Source: Teleogryllus oceanicus
Taxonomy: Eukaryota > Arthropoda > Insecta > Orthoptera > Gryllidae
Length of the DNA stretch: 64,000 bases
Assembly (NCBI GenBank): GCA_964035755.1
Contig: CAXIVR010000003.1
Coordinates: forward strand, 174,219,589-174,283,588
Direction: 5' to 3'
The notes below the pieces were generated by a model. It worked only from the letters and a program-made list of their open reading frames with translations, had not been told where the DNA came from and searched no databases. A program made the translations under genes and the position numbers. Positions 34,485 through 44,534 of the stretch are shown here, piece by piece (position 1 is the first letter of the stretch; each line of letters starts with the position of its first letter).

Positions 34485-34790
34485 CAACAAACGGAACCGA
34501 AGACCTATTCTCCGCTCTCAAAACCAGCAGAGGCGGGAGCTTGGGAGTGCGGTAGTATCGGCAACAGCTAGCGAGAACAAAACGCTCTTTTACACAGCAC
34601 TACTACAGACGCGCGGGAGGGCAAAGAGTAGGAGGTGCGGGTGGGAGCAGACGGACGGGGCAGTGCGGCGGGGACGCGAAGGAGTGTCTGTCAGTCACGG
34701 AGGCGAAGAGAGAAAGAGAGGTAGACGGAGAGGCAGAGAGATAGAGAGAAAGAGTGTGTGAGAAAGAGAGAGAGAGAGAGGGTGGAGACG
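34485..34790. other. Moderately GC-rich segment followed by GA-rich low complexity
   Basis: Positions 34500-34690 are enriched in CpG and G. From 34690 to 34790 it is (GA)n-like, with GAGAGAGAGAGAG at about 34767-34780. On the minus strand this reads as a CT-rich leader upstream of the receptor, resembling GAGA-factor-type promoter sequence (inference). It could be part of the receptor 5' region. Confidence 0.35.
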
Positions 34791-36015
34791 GGAAGCACGA
34801 AGGAATAATCGCCGAATTCCTTCAGCCGGAGAAAAACTACTCCGTGGAATTCTGAACAACTAATTTCTTTACCCGTTTTTTCCGCGATAACCTCGATTTT
34901 GGCATCAGAGACCACGAGAATTTCAAAAATTAAATTTACAAATAAAATTTCAAATATAAATTAAAGTTGTTTAATGTTGTTTTCTTATTATATATTTATT
35001 TAATGTAATGTACATTCATTGATTAATATAACGCTTAGTTTTATATATCCCAAATTCAACCATGGGATTTGCTTTAAGTACAGAAATATCGGGTATTGTT
35101 CCCGAATATTAGAGTATAAGAAAAATAAATGGACATCAAAATAGTCTAATATTTTCGATATTAATCAATATTATTGATTTAAATCTATGACCGATTTCTT
35201 TGATGAAGAGGTACACAACAGTTAATATACTTGGAACAACAACAAACTTCTATTACGGAATATTACAAAAATATTCTAGAATTTTATTACAGACCTCTGC
35301 GGTCACGAACTCTGACACAGATATGAATACGCTCTTTTTACAAATGACACAACAGCCAAAGAGCTATATACAATCAAATGTATAGAATTTTATGTACGAT
35401 TTTTACATTGAAAGAGGGGCTACTTAGTGTGACACACACTTCGTTCTGTGCGTAACCATTCTCATGAATGAAACGTGAGGAAAAGGTCGACACGCAATTT
35501 GTCTACTTCTAGAGACACTCTATGACACGACCACCTAGAGAGATATTTGCATTCGTTTGGAAATACCACAAATATTCATTGGTGTTGCTACTGTGAAGAT
35601 TATAATTTACGAAGAGAGGAACAATGAATGTATCACGATATCAAGAGTTATACGGAAAAAAAAATTCAATTTGATTTAAAAAATATTTCGTTTTTTGGGA
35701 AGATGGCGGCTAATAGAAAATGTATTCTTCGTATTCAGCTCAGACCATAATTCAAAGAATTATTGACACCATGTTGAAATCTCCCTTACTGTGTAAAGTC
35801 TCGCTCTAGACAATACAACAAACTGTCTGTACTTTTAGGAGAGGTGAAGACAATCAATCGACATCACCACGTGGTAGGTGTTTAGATGTTCCGAATTCAA
35901 AAACCCGTTTTATCCGAAAGTTATTGCACGCACGTTTGTACTGATTTTTCCTTCCTGATAACACGTGCGTTTACCCAGAAAATTCCGCCTGAAATTTTTG
36001 GTAAAGAACGACCGG
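34791..36015. other. AT-rich non-coding stretch
   Basis: No gene or element seen between the GA-rich segment and the CpG island. Confidence 0.4.
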
Positions 36016-37960
36016 TGTGTCAGGTCAACGAAATAGACAACGTTCTGCTTGCAAGCTCGTCGACAGCACGCCGTGTTTACGGAACTCAGGCTGCTCGATC
36101 TCTCGTTGCTGGCGTTTTCCGCCGACCGTCCACCCGACCGTCGGTGAGTGGGGGAGGGGGGGAGCGGCCGGTGGCGAGCGCCGCTCCGAAACAAAAGAGG
36201 AACGAATCCGCACGGCGCGCGTCGCGCGGGCGCCGCGCACCGCTTCAAAGCGCGCGCGCGAGCCGGCGAGTTGCCTCACGCGTCGCTGCCGCCGCGCGCC
36301 CGCCCGCCCGCGCGCCGCGGGCGTCCGGCTGGCTGGCCCACCGGCCCACCGGCCGGAGCGCCCCGGACGTTCGCGTGGGAACAGCGGCAGCGGCGGCGGT
36401 GGCTGCGGCGGCGGCGACGACGACGACGGCGGCGACGGGCGAGCGGACGAGCTGACGCCGCCGGCCGGGACCAAAGGAAAACACGACCACGCGCGCGCTG
36501 GCCGATTCGCTGCGATCGCCGGGGTCCCGAAATCGAACCCTGCGGAACACCCACTGGCACACGCTACGTCGGAGACAGTGATGAGGACGACACCGGCTGT
36601 AGATCGCTGTCAGGCGTTGGAGGGGGCGCTGAACGGTCCGTTGGTATCTCGGTGGTGTTCGTTGAACTGGAATCGAGGTTCTCTCACAGATTATCACGAG
36701 AAACAGTGATCACTGGCCAACAAGAGAGGTGAGTTTTATTTAGGAGCACTGGCTAACAAGCGGTGACCACTTGAGAACTGTGAGTGGAGATTCTCGTCGC
36801 CCAATGCCGCTGGTTGAGGAGCGCGGTCGCCGGCGCGCTGGGGGCGTCAGAGCGCTGCGCGTCGCGGGCGCGGGCGCATCGCGCGCGAACGGTCGTGCGG
36901 GCGGGCGAGCGGTCGGGCGCGCGCGGCCGCGGAGCGCGCACTGGCGGGCGCCGGCCGACGCGCGACGCGATTCGACGCGACGCGACTCGACGCGACGTGA
37001 CGCGGCGCGGCGTGGCGCGGCGCCACGCGAAGCGCCGAGCAGCCGTCGGAGTAGGAGGCGAGCGCCGCCGTCGCCGCCGCCTCCGCCGCCTCCGCCGCCG
37101 GCGGTTGCGAGCGTCGCCGCCGCACAGGTCACGTGGCGCGGCGCGCGCGGCGCTGGCGCGGGCGGGCGCGGGGTGTGGCGCGAACGCCGCCGCCGTCTCG
37201 CCGCTGGGGTCGCGCGTGGCGGACGCGGCGGCCCTGGGACCCCGCGCCTCCGCGGCTGCCGCGCGCCTCCTCTGCACAAGCCGGCGCTGGCCGCCCCGCC
37301 GACGCCGCTGTCGCTGTCGCTGCTGCCGCAGGTGGGTGGCGATGGGGTGCGAGCGCGCCGCGCGCCGCTCTGCGCATCGTTTCGCGAGGGCCGCGGGCCG
37401 AGCGCTCCGCCCAGGGACAGGCGTCGCTGCCTTCGGAGCCGCTGCTGCCTCCGCCGCCGCCGCCTCCCGCGCTGCCGCCGCCGCCGCCGCCACCACCGCC
37501 GCCGCCGCCCTCGCCGCCGCTTCGCCGCGTTGCTCCGCCGGGGCTCGGCTCAGCCGACTGGCCGCCCGCGCCCGGCGCGTCCGCCACCGCCGCCGCTGCC
37601 GCCCCGCCCCGCCACGCCCCCGCCGTGCAGCGTGGCGCATGCGCCGCCGCCGCAGCCCTTCTCGGCGGCGGCGAGGGCGGCGGCGCGCGCGCGGCGGCCC
37701 CGGCGAGGCGTCGCGCGGCGTCGCGACGCGCCGCGGGAGCCGGCGTCGCGTCGCCGCCCCCGCGCCGCCGCTGTGGAGCAGTGGGACGCGGCCCCGCGCG
37801 GATCCAGGCCACGCGGGTGCCGCCCACGCCCACGCCCACGCCGCGCCGCGCGCGCTTCCGCCGACGAACGCCCTTGTCGGCGCTCGCCGCACGCGCCTCG
37901 GCGCCCCCCACGCGAACGGGCGGTTCTCATCCACACCGATTGCTGCAACTTACGATGCTC
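36016..37960. promoter_or_regulatory. Large CpG island, candidate promoter
   Basis: About 1.9 kb of extreme GC and CpG density, with (CGG)n/(GCC)n-like runs (36385-36440, 37060-37110, 37440-37510) and repeated ACGCGACGCGA-type blocks near 36955-37020. It lies 2.6-4.6 kb upstream of the receptor start codon on the minus strand, so it may hold the receptor promoter and leader. The plus strand carries two good splice donors, TCG|GTGAGT (GT at 36144-36145) and GAGAG|GTGAGT (GT at 36729-36730), which could mean a divergent plus-strand transcript. All six frames have long Arg/Ala/Pro-rich open frames (up to 428 codons). These conflict with each other and are judged non-coding. Confidence 0.5.
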
Positions 37961-37965
37961 TAACC

Positions 37966-38205
37966 TCAAGACGGGTCCATACATTCGGCATTCGCCGAGC
38001 AGCGAGTTAGTGCTCGCCCAATCCCGAGCAGCTTCGCCGAATGTTCGCTCCCTTTGATGTGTCCAGAAGACCGACACGCGGTGGGTAGGGCGAACCCAGA
38101 ATGTTCGTCACTCGGCAAATAGTAAGCAAATCATCCACACTACTCGGGATTCGGCGAGTGGTTGCTCGGTGTTCGCCGAATAACGAATATGTGGAGCCGC
38201 CTTCA
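37966..38205. mobile_element. Palindromic MITE of about 235 bp, copy B
   Basis: The element spans 37969-38202 (234 bp), flanked by the triplet TCA on both sides (37966-37968 and 38203-38205). Its terminal inverted repeats (left AGACGGGTCCATACATTCGG, right inverted AGGCGGCTCCACATATTCGT) match at 23 of the first 30 positions. Four TTCGCCGA/TTCGGCGA-type motifs are spread along it. It sits exactly at the edge of the CpG island. Confidence 0.8.
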
Positions 38206-39057
38206 GATAGCGACCTAGCAGTAGTAACTAATATAAGAAATGATGCTTCCTGCTAATTACGAGGATGGTCATGAATGTGATTACAAATTTGCGTCATAAT
38301 AAGTGGGGTCAATCACAATATTGAAAACAATAATCGTATTGGAAATACAAAAACTTTAAAGCTAACATTTCAAGGAAACAGACATCAATGTAAGAAAAAA
38401 TATAATATATCGAACATCTATCGATTGTCCAGATATATTTATTTTTCTGTTAATAGTATTCACTTATTAAGTTACACAAATGTCCCCACGTCAGAAGTAT
38501 TTGCAATAATTGAGCAAGGTTTTTGATAATCTTACTGGATAGTGTACGCTTTTGGATTTGAAAAGCATTGTCTCGACAATAAAACAGGAGATGAGAAAGT
38601 TCTTTAATAGCGAAGCTGTATGTAATTGGCGCCCTCCACATCATTAGCAGCGTGTCTATGTGAAGGTACTTTAATGTTTGTTTAAAGACTGTAGGTGCCA
38701 TAAGGGTGCCTGTTCGTACGCAATATATATTTTCTTTTCATCCATAATTTTCATTTTTGTTATGAGAAGAAAAAAAGACATTAAAATCAACAAAAATATC
38801 TCTCTACTTTCTTTGTTTACTCTCTTAGGCAAATTGTTACCACTTTTTATGACGTTCTAAACGTAAGTTCTAACATAACAATTGGCATTAGATATAAATC
38901 AGAAAATGAATTAACAATAACACATTTGTAGCATAATATTATTTTAATACTAGTTACGAGGGTTCCGCTTCACAAGTGAGAAATTAGAATGTGCAGAGTA
39001 TACAATTTCTTGAGTGAACACGGAGCTCTAAGAACTAGACAAAATCAAAAAATGGTT
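38206..39057. other. AT-rich non-coding stretch
   Basis: Nothing supportable seen. Confidence 0.4.
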
Positions 39058-39785
39058 TTTCTTATCTTTCTTCCCCTGCTGCTCCTCCACCTCCTTTTCC
39101 TCCTCTATCTTCTACGTTTTTAATATCTACTCCTCTTTCTTATTTTCCTTCACATTCTCTTTCTTCTTCATTTTTTCCTTCCCATCTTTATCTTTCATTC
39201 TTCATTTTTCTTTATTCATCTTTATCTTTCGTTCTTCATCTTGCATTTTTTACCTTTTTTCTTCTCATCTTTTTTTCTTTTCTCTTCTTCTTCTCTTCAC
39301 CTTTCGTTCTTATGCTTTACAATACATTATTTATATTTCGTTCTACATTATCTTCATATTTTCTTGTTCATATTTCATTTTTTTTCTTTTTTTTTTCGTT
39401 TCTCCCTTAATCTTCTTTTCCTTCTTCTTTTCTCTTTTCTCGTTCCCCGCTTTTCTTCTTCTTCTCTTCTCTTCTTCTTCTTTTCTTCTTTCTTTTTCCT
39501 TTTCATCTCGTTCCCTTTCTTCTTCTTGTACCTCTCTCGTTTCTCCCTTTCTTCTTCTCGTTCATCCCTCTTCTCGTTCCTCTCTCTTCTCTTTCCTCTC
39601 TCTCTTCTTTTTCTCTTTCCTCTTTCTTTTTCTCGTTCCTCTCTTTCTTCTTCTTCTTCTTGTTCCTCTCTCGTCTTCTCGTTCCTCTCTCGTTTTTTCG
39701 TTCTTCTCTCTTCTTCTCGTTCCTCTCCCTCTTTTTCTCTCTTCCCCTTTTCTTTCTTTTTCTTTTTTTCTTTTCCCTATAACCC
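39058..39785. repeat. Polypyrimidine (CT-rich) tract, about 0.7 kb
   Basis: The plus strand is almost entirely C and T, built from TTCTTCTTC, CTCGTTCCTCTC and TTTTTC blocks. A sub-repeat TTCTCGTTCCTCTCTC recurs several times between 39530 and 39730. The 187-codon Phe/Ser-rich plus frame and the Lys/Glu/Arg-rich minus frame are artefacts of this composition. Mirror-like pyrimidine runs could form triplex DNA (inference). Confidence 0.93.
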
Positions 39786-40034
39786 TTTGTTTTGTTCAAC
39801 TTGAGATATTTTCAAGAACTCAGACGACAAAATCATGTCATTGTCTTCTAAGTAATCGTGTATATCCAACATTATTATTTATCTTTATCTGGTACTCAAA
39901 TTACATCACAAAATACAAGTACATTAATAATGGCAGACCTAAATATATCATCGTCAGCATTGTTGCTTTCTCAGTAGAGATATGACTAAGGATTTTTATG
40001 GTTCTAATCACAACGTTGGCAGCGTTTTCGTACA

Positions 40035-40258
40035 AGATTGAACCATTCATAGGGGGAATATCTTGCAGCCTGCTAATTTTCCGTAGTTTCTCCTATCAGT
40101 ACCAGGCGAATACTAGAGCTAGACCTTAACAAACGGACCAGAGACGGCGCGCCAGCTTTCCTTTCTCATCTTTGCCCCCTCTTCTTCCTTAGACAAAACA
40201 CACTTTAAAGTACTGACTACCACCAATTTCGGGAGACCAGTGTGAAAGAGAGAAAGAA

Positions 40259-40321
<63 letters not shown>

Positions 40322-40531
40322 AAGAAAGCGAGCTTAGAGTTGGGGGAGATATCTCCAGCCCCACTGAGGGAGATATCTTGAGTGGGAAAACCCTGCAATG
40401 TTGCGATTAGGTCGGCGCCGAATCTCACTTCCATGAAAAGAGAAAAGGGATAGCGCCACCTGACGGGATAAAACATGCATTACTCGTACGGGGCTAATAA
40501 CCATAGTAGACTCACTAAATAATTCAATCGC
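40035..40531 (+). mobile_element. Old SINE copy containing a (GA)n expansion
   Basis: Blocks in order: CCGTAGTTTCTCCTATCAG, ACCAGGCGAATACTAGAG, TTAACAAACGGACCAGAGACGG, GGGAGACCAGT, a (GA)n run at about 40238-40329, GCGAGCTTAGAG, TAGGTCGGCGCCGAATCTCA, ACGGGGCTAATAACC, and a weak AATCG tail. The GA run lies where other copies read GGGAGC, so it grew inside the element. Head missing or unrecognisable. Confidence 0.8.
40238..40329. repeat. (GA)n microsatellite
   Basis: About 90 bp of nearly pure GA, flanked by GAAA-interrupted repeats, inside the SINE copy at 40035-40531. Confidence 0.97.
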
Positions 40532-42059
40532 TCTTTATCATTGGGTTCCATTCACATTAGAAATTGCTCATCATTAGGGTCCGGGTTTTCATGTTATTAC
40601 ATATGTTTGTCTTTCTACTTACGGATTTCAAAATTGTAATCTTGGCAAATAGTCGCTCTCCTTACACAATATCCAATTTTTCGTTATATATTTTTACATA
40701 TTTAATACTATGTTACATATTTTGCTATTTTCACAAAAAAAATATTCTATGAATTTTCTTGAAGTTTATCAAGTATGTTTGTATGAAAAGACGTGTTTAA
40801 AAAAGTCAGCAATTTTTCTTCAGTACTGGTGAAATTTAGGTGTGAAAAATATTATTGTCGCTTCGTTTCCTGACTTTTAACCTTCATTTCTGAGAAACTT
40901 TGGCGATCGCCAACGTGTAACACTTTTATTAGAATGTAGTACACAATGGTTGTTTACTGGTCGTGGATATTACCACAGACTCTACTGCGTCTAGTCTGGC
41001 TAAAGGTGCATTTAACTTTGCAACATGATCTGGCTTCTAAACAACGGTCCTAGATAACAATATATGATTCTGTTATTACTCACGGAAAAGTTTTAAGGTG
41101 CAAAGTGTGCACCAACTTGCGCTCTTTAAATGATTATAAAAATATTTGTATTATTTTAAAATTTGTCTAAGACTTTTTTCTAAATGTAATTAAATGTGTT
41201 TTATAATTAGAGTATTTTAATATTAGTATTAAATTCCATTATAATATTTAATACATATTCTTACTGTCTTAATTGCATACTTACGTATATATTTTGAAGT
41301 TTCATAACACATATTTTTCCGGACTCTACTCATAAAAAATTTCCCAAAAATTATTTTTAAATAATTATATTGCAACAAGGGAGAGAATTGTTATGTAAGG
41401 AAGACAACAAAAGATGAGAACTCTCCGAAGGAAGGAACTGAAACAAATTATGTAAGATTTTATTCTATTTAGTTAACAATAAAACATTTGGAGAACGTAA
41501 ACTAATGCTCAAAAATGAGCTGTATACGAAAAGTCTACAGAAAAGTTTCAGATACTGGTGATAACTATACAACGTGTTTTTAACTCCGTTCAAGAAGCTT
41601 TAAGACATTTTTAATAGAAATAACTATTATTATGTAGCTTTGAATGTGAATATGGAATGCATATATTGGAACTCACTATATGGACAAGCATTGATAAATA
41701 GCTCTACAGCCATATTCTCTATAATAATTATCCAATATTTGTCTAATATAAAGCTCCCAAACTATTCGATAAATGAATAAACAAAGAGTAAACAAGTACC
41801 CGATCAAATATCGACGGGGCTCAAATAAATGCAATTACTAGTAAATATTTTGTCAAAGCGTTCTTGTTGTGTCGACGTCACCGATAAATCACTTTTAAGT
41901 CTTCACAACCCAACGCGTTCACCACTCTTTCAGGTAAACAAGCGCCATTATTGCCGCTAACAAATAATTTCTCTACGGCTCGTTTAAATAAAGCAAAGAG
42001 TAAATATAAAAAAAATACATCAGCGAAAATTAAATTGAGAGGTTCGGTAAATAATGGTA
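40532..42059. other. AT-rich non-coding stretch
   Basis: Nothing supportable seen. Confidence 0.4.
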
Positions 42060-42460
42060 CGTAGTCGCTTCGTTGTGTTACTTACGTCGACCGGAACAAA
42101 CCGGCGAGGAAAGGGGGCACGTGCGGAAATTTTTGGCGTCGCCTCGTGCCATCGGGATTTGTTACAAGAAAATGGGTCGCTGTGAGCGACGAGTGGCGCA
42201 AGGAAAGAAAATTGAATTATATGACAATTACTCTGTCACAAAAAGCACGGGAGCGCGAGTCGGCTCCTGCGTTGCTTCAAAGGGATTGCGGAGCGGGATG
42301 GCTGCAGTTTCGAGCACACCGGAAAAGTTAATGAAGCAATTTGTGGGTCCCATGCGACGGGGCTGTGTTTTGCACGGCTTTCAGTACCGGCATGCTTGTG
42401 CACCCGCTCTCTCCGCACCCCTCATCCTCCCGCATACGCTGCTCTGGCGTCAATAAGCTT
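42060..42460. other. GC-richer unique segment, candidate regulatory or exon
   Basis: A non-repetitive island within AT-rich DNA. A plus-strand frame at 42073-42456 encodes 127 residues with mixed composition (several Cys, Lys and Arg) but no domain I recognise. A stem-like CGTCGC...GCGACG pair occurs (about 42137 and 42185). It may be a conserved non-coding element or part of an unrecognised exon. Confidence 0.3.
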
Positions 42461-43373
42461 CGTTTCTGAAAAGTCACACTTTTTTAAATGTCAGAGAACG
42501 GGGGTGGATTCGGAAAGTTAATTTGGCTTCGGTAGACAACCTGTGCTTTCGTATGGGAGGAATGTGAACGCATTCAGTTCTTTAAAAGACTAGAGGTAGG
42601 TGAGCAATTTTTTTTGTACGTTTTAATGCATTTGCGTGAATGGAGTGAAAGAATAAAAGAATAGGTGTAATTAACCTTCGAATTGTTTCTCCTTTTGGTT
42701 TTTCACAAGTGCTCGCAGAACATCGATTTAACCATTTCCTTATTATCGCTTCGTTTATTAGAAATTCAAGAGATTTTGTTTTTAAGTACTGGTAAGGAAT
42801 TTTGAGAAATAAATTTATATATGTTTTAGCTCTAAAAACTTCGATAAAAGTTTTCAACTAGCACTTCCTCGAAATCAAGCGTTGAAAGTAACCAAAACTG
42901 AAACGATATACTTTTAATCACAGTACAATAATTTCAATAATATTTGAAATGATGGTTTCCACCGATAAATAATAGAATTAATTTATGAATGATGAATATT
43001 GGTAGGTAACAATAAACTGAATATAAGTACTAGTTGAAATTGCTTCTAATAACTACAGCGGCATATAAGTGAAAAGATTTAAGACGTTGTCATTGTCAAC
43101 AATGCTATTTATTTCAATAAGAGCAGCTTTCGATGGCTTAGCCATCATCATCAGTTTTCTAATACAAGAAAAATATAAAATTAGAATTAACACAGTTACA
43201 TAGTTTAAAAAACATCTTAAGAAATGAAAGGAGAATTAAAGAAAAGAAAGAAGGGGACGGAGAGTTAGATCTTTTTGTATTATAGTAGTTTTTTGAATTT
43301 ATGCAAGAAAATGAATGAAATATACATACACAATTTTGAGAGAGAAAATACAAAAAGTAAGTTGAGCCGTTTC
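42461..43373. other. AT-rich non-coding stretch
   Basis: No gene. A 15-nt palindrome GATGGCT-T-AGCCATC lies at 43132-43146, followed by CATCATCAG; it may be a remnant of an interspersed element. Confidence 0.4.
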
Positions 43374-43705
43374 TTAAGCCTGTTTTACACGGTCAGTTTT
43401 TCATCATTTTTCTGTACAGAAACTGGATGGAAAAATTGGCCAAAAAAAATTCCTTTTACATTTCTGGTCTAAAAACTTCCTCCAAACCAAAAAAGTTTAA
43501 TGATATCATCGCATTTACAGAAACAAATTAAATTAGCGGAAAGAAAGATCAGCGAGTTACGAATTCGCAGAGTAAGGAGTACAAAGATGTGTGAGATATT
43601 GTGGTTGTGTTTGCGGGAGGGTTCACTGAACCACAAATCGCTTCGCAAAGACTCAATATCACAAAAAATTAAAAAACACTCAAATTGAACACGTGCCCAC
43701 GGTAC

Positions 43706-43762
<57 letters not shown>

Positions 43763-43996
43763 ACACACACACGCACGTGCGCACACGCACACACTCTCTC
43801 TCCCTGCCGGAGAACCCATGCAATCGAAGAAAGTTCCATAAAGTGACACTAGGGGCCCCGTAGTCAAACTGGATGAAATCTGTATGGAAAAATGAAGAAT
43901 GCATCATTTTTTCGTACAAATTACATCCAGTCTGCTCAATATCTTGTCTGTACCGACGGGAAATGATGAAAAAATGACCGTGTAAAACAGGCTTTA
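43374..43996. mobile_element. PIF/Harbinger-like MITE, 617 bp, with TTA duplications
   Basis: Element 43377-43993 is flanked by TTA at 43374-43376 and 43994-43996. The terminal inverted repeats start AGCCTGTTTTACACGGTCA and match at 32 of 33 positions. A further short inverted match is the CTGGATG block near each end. A 3-bp TTA duplication and an AGCCTGTTTTACACGG-type end are what is expected for PIF/Harbinger elements (family knowledge). The interior has no transposase or MADF/Myb-like reading frame, only short frames, so it is non-autonomous. It contains an (AT)n(AC)n microsatellite. Confidence 0.85.
43709..43795. repeat. (AT)n then (CA)n microsatellite
   Basis: About 52 bp of pure AT (43709-43760) is followed by a CA-rich tract with CG interruptions to about 43795, all inside the Harbinger-like MITE. 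Confidence 0.96.
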
Positions 43997-44139
43997 CCTG
44001 CTGTCTGGAAGTCACAAAAACGACTACGCGGGTTCGGGCGGGCCCAGCAGCTTAAGTACCGGCTGTGTGGTGGAGGAGGAGGGTTAATGGCCTGGGTGTG
44101 GTGTGCTGTGTTGTGTCACCCTCGAAGAGTGTGGTGTGA

Positions 44140-44191
44140 GGGTGGTGTCAAAAAAGTACTTTTTATTAAAATTACTTTTTTGACACCACCC
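44140..44191. repeat. Perfect 19-bp hairpin, 14-nt loop
   Basis: GGGTGGTGTCAAAAAAGTA (44140-44158) and its exact complement (44173-44191) flank an AT-rich loop. The arms have no mismatches. The left flank is GT-rich (44090-44139). It may be a young micro-palindrome, a foldback element or a structured RNA. Confidence 0.9.
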
Positions 44192-44534
44192 CTAAGTATT
44201 TTAAGCAAATATCAACACAAATTGGACAATGATAACTCTACTTTATGCATCTAAATCACATCAAAACAATTGGACGTAATTCGTAGAAATTTGTGAGCGC
44301 GACGTAGAATGCCATTGTTGCATTAGAATCTCATATTCCCTGAAGGCTAGCAATTTTAATAATATATTTCAAATGTGTTTTACAGAATTTCTAAAATTAT
44401 AGTTTGTAAACGTATAACGACAGCTCCAATGTAACAAATGAACAAAGAAATATGAAAAAAATATACAAATTCTAACTTACGTAGCATCTAACAGCCTCAA
44501 AATACTTCTAAAAATACGATCACGAAGGGAAGTA

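Noticed and set aside
37948..37954. Minus-strand splice donor GTAAGT as the end of a receptor leader exon
   Set aside because: The exon would have to lie almost entirely within the MITE at 37969-38202, which is unlikely for the ancestral gene.
36753..38057. Several 260-430-codon frames in the CpG island
   Set aside because: All six frames are long and Arg/Ala/Pro-rich; this is composition, not coding. No domains are visible.
39241..39804. 187-codon Phe/Ser-rich frame
   Set aside because: Direct translation of the polypyrimidine tract.
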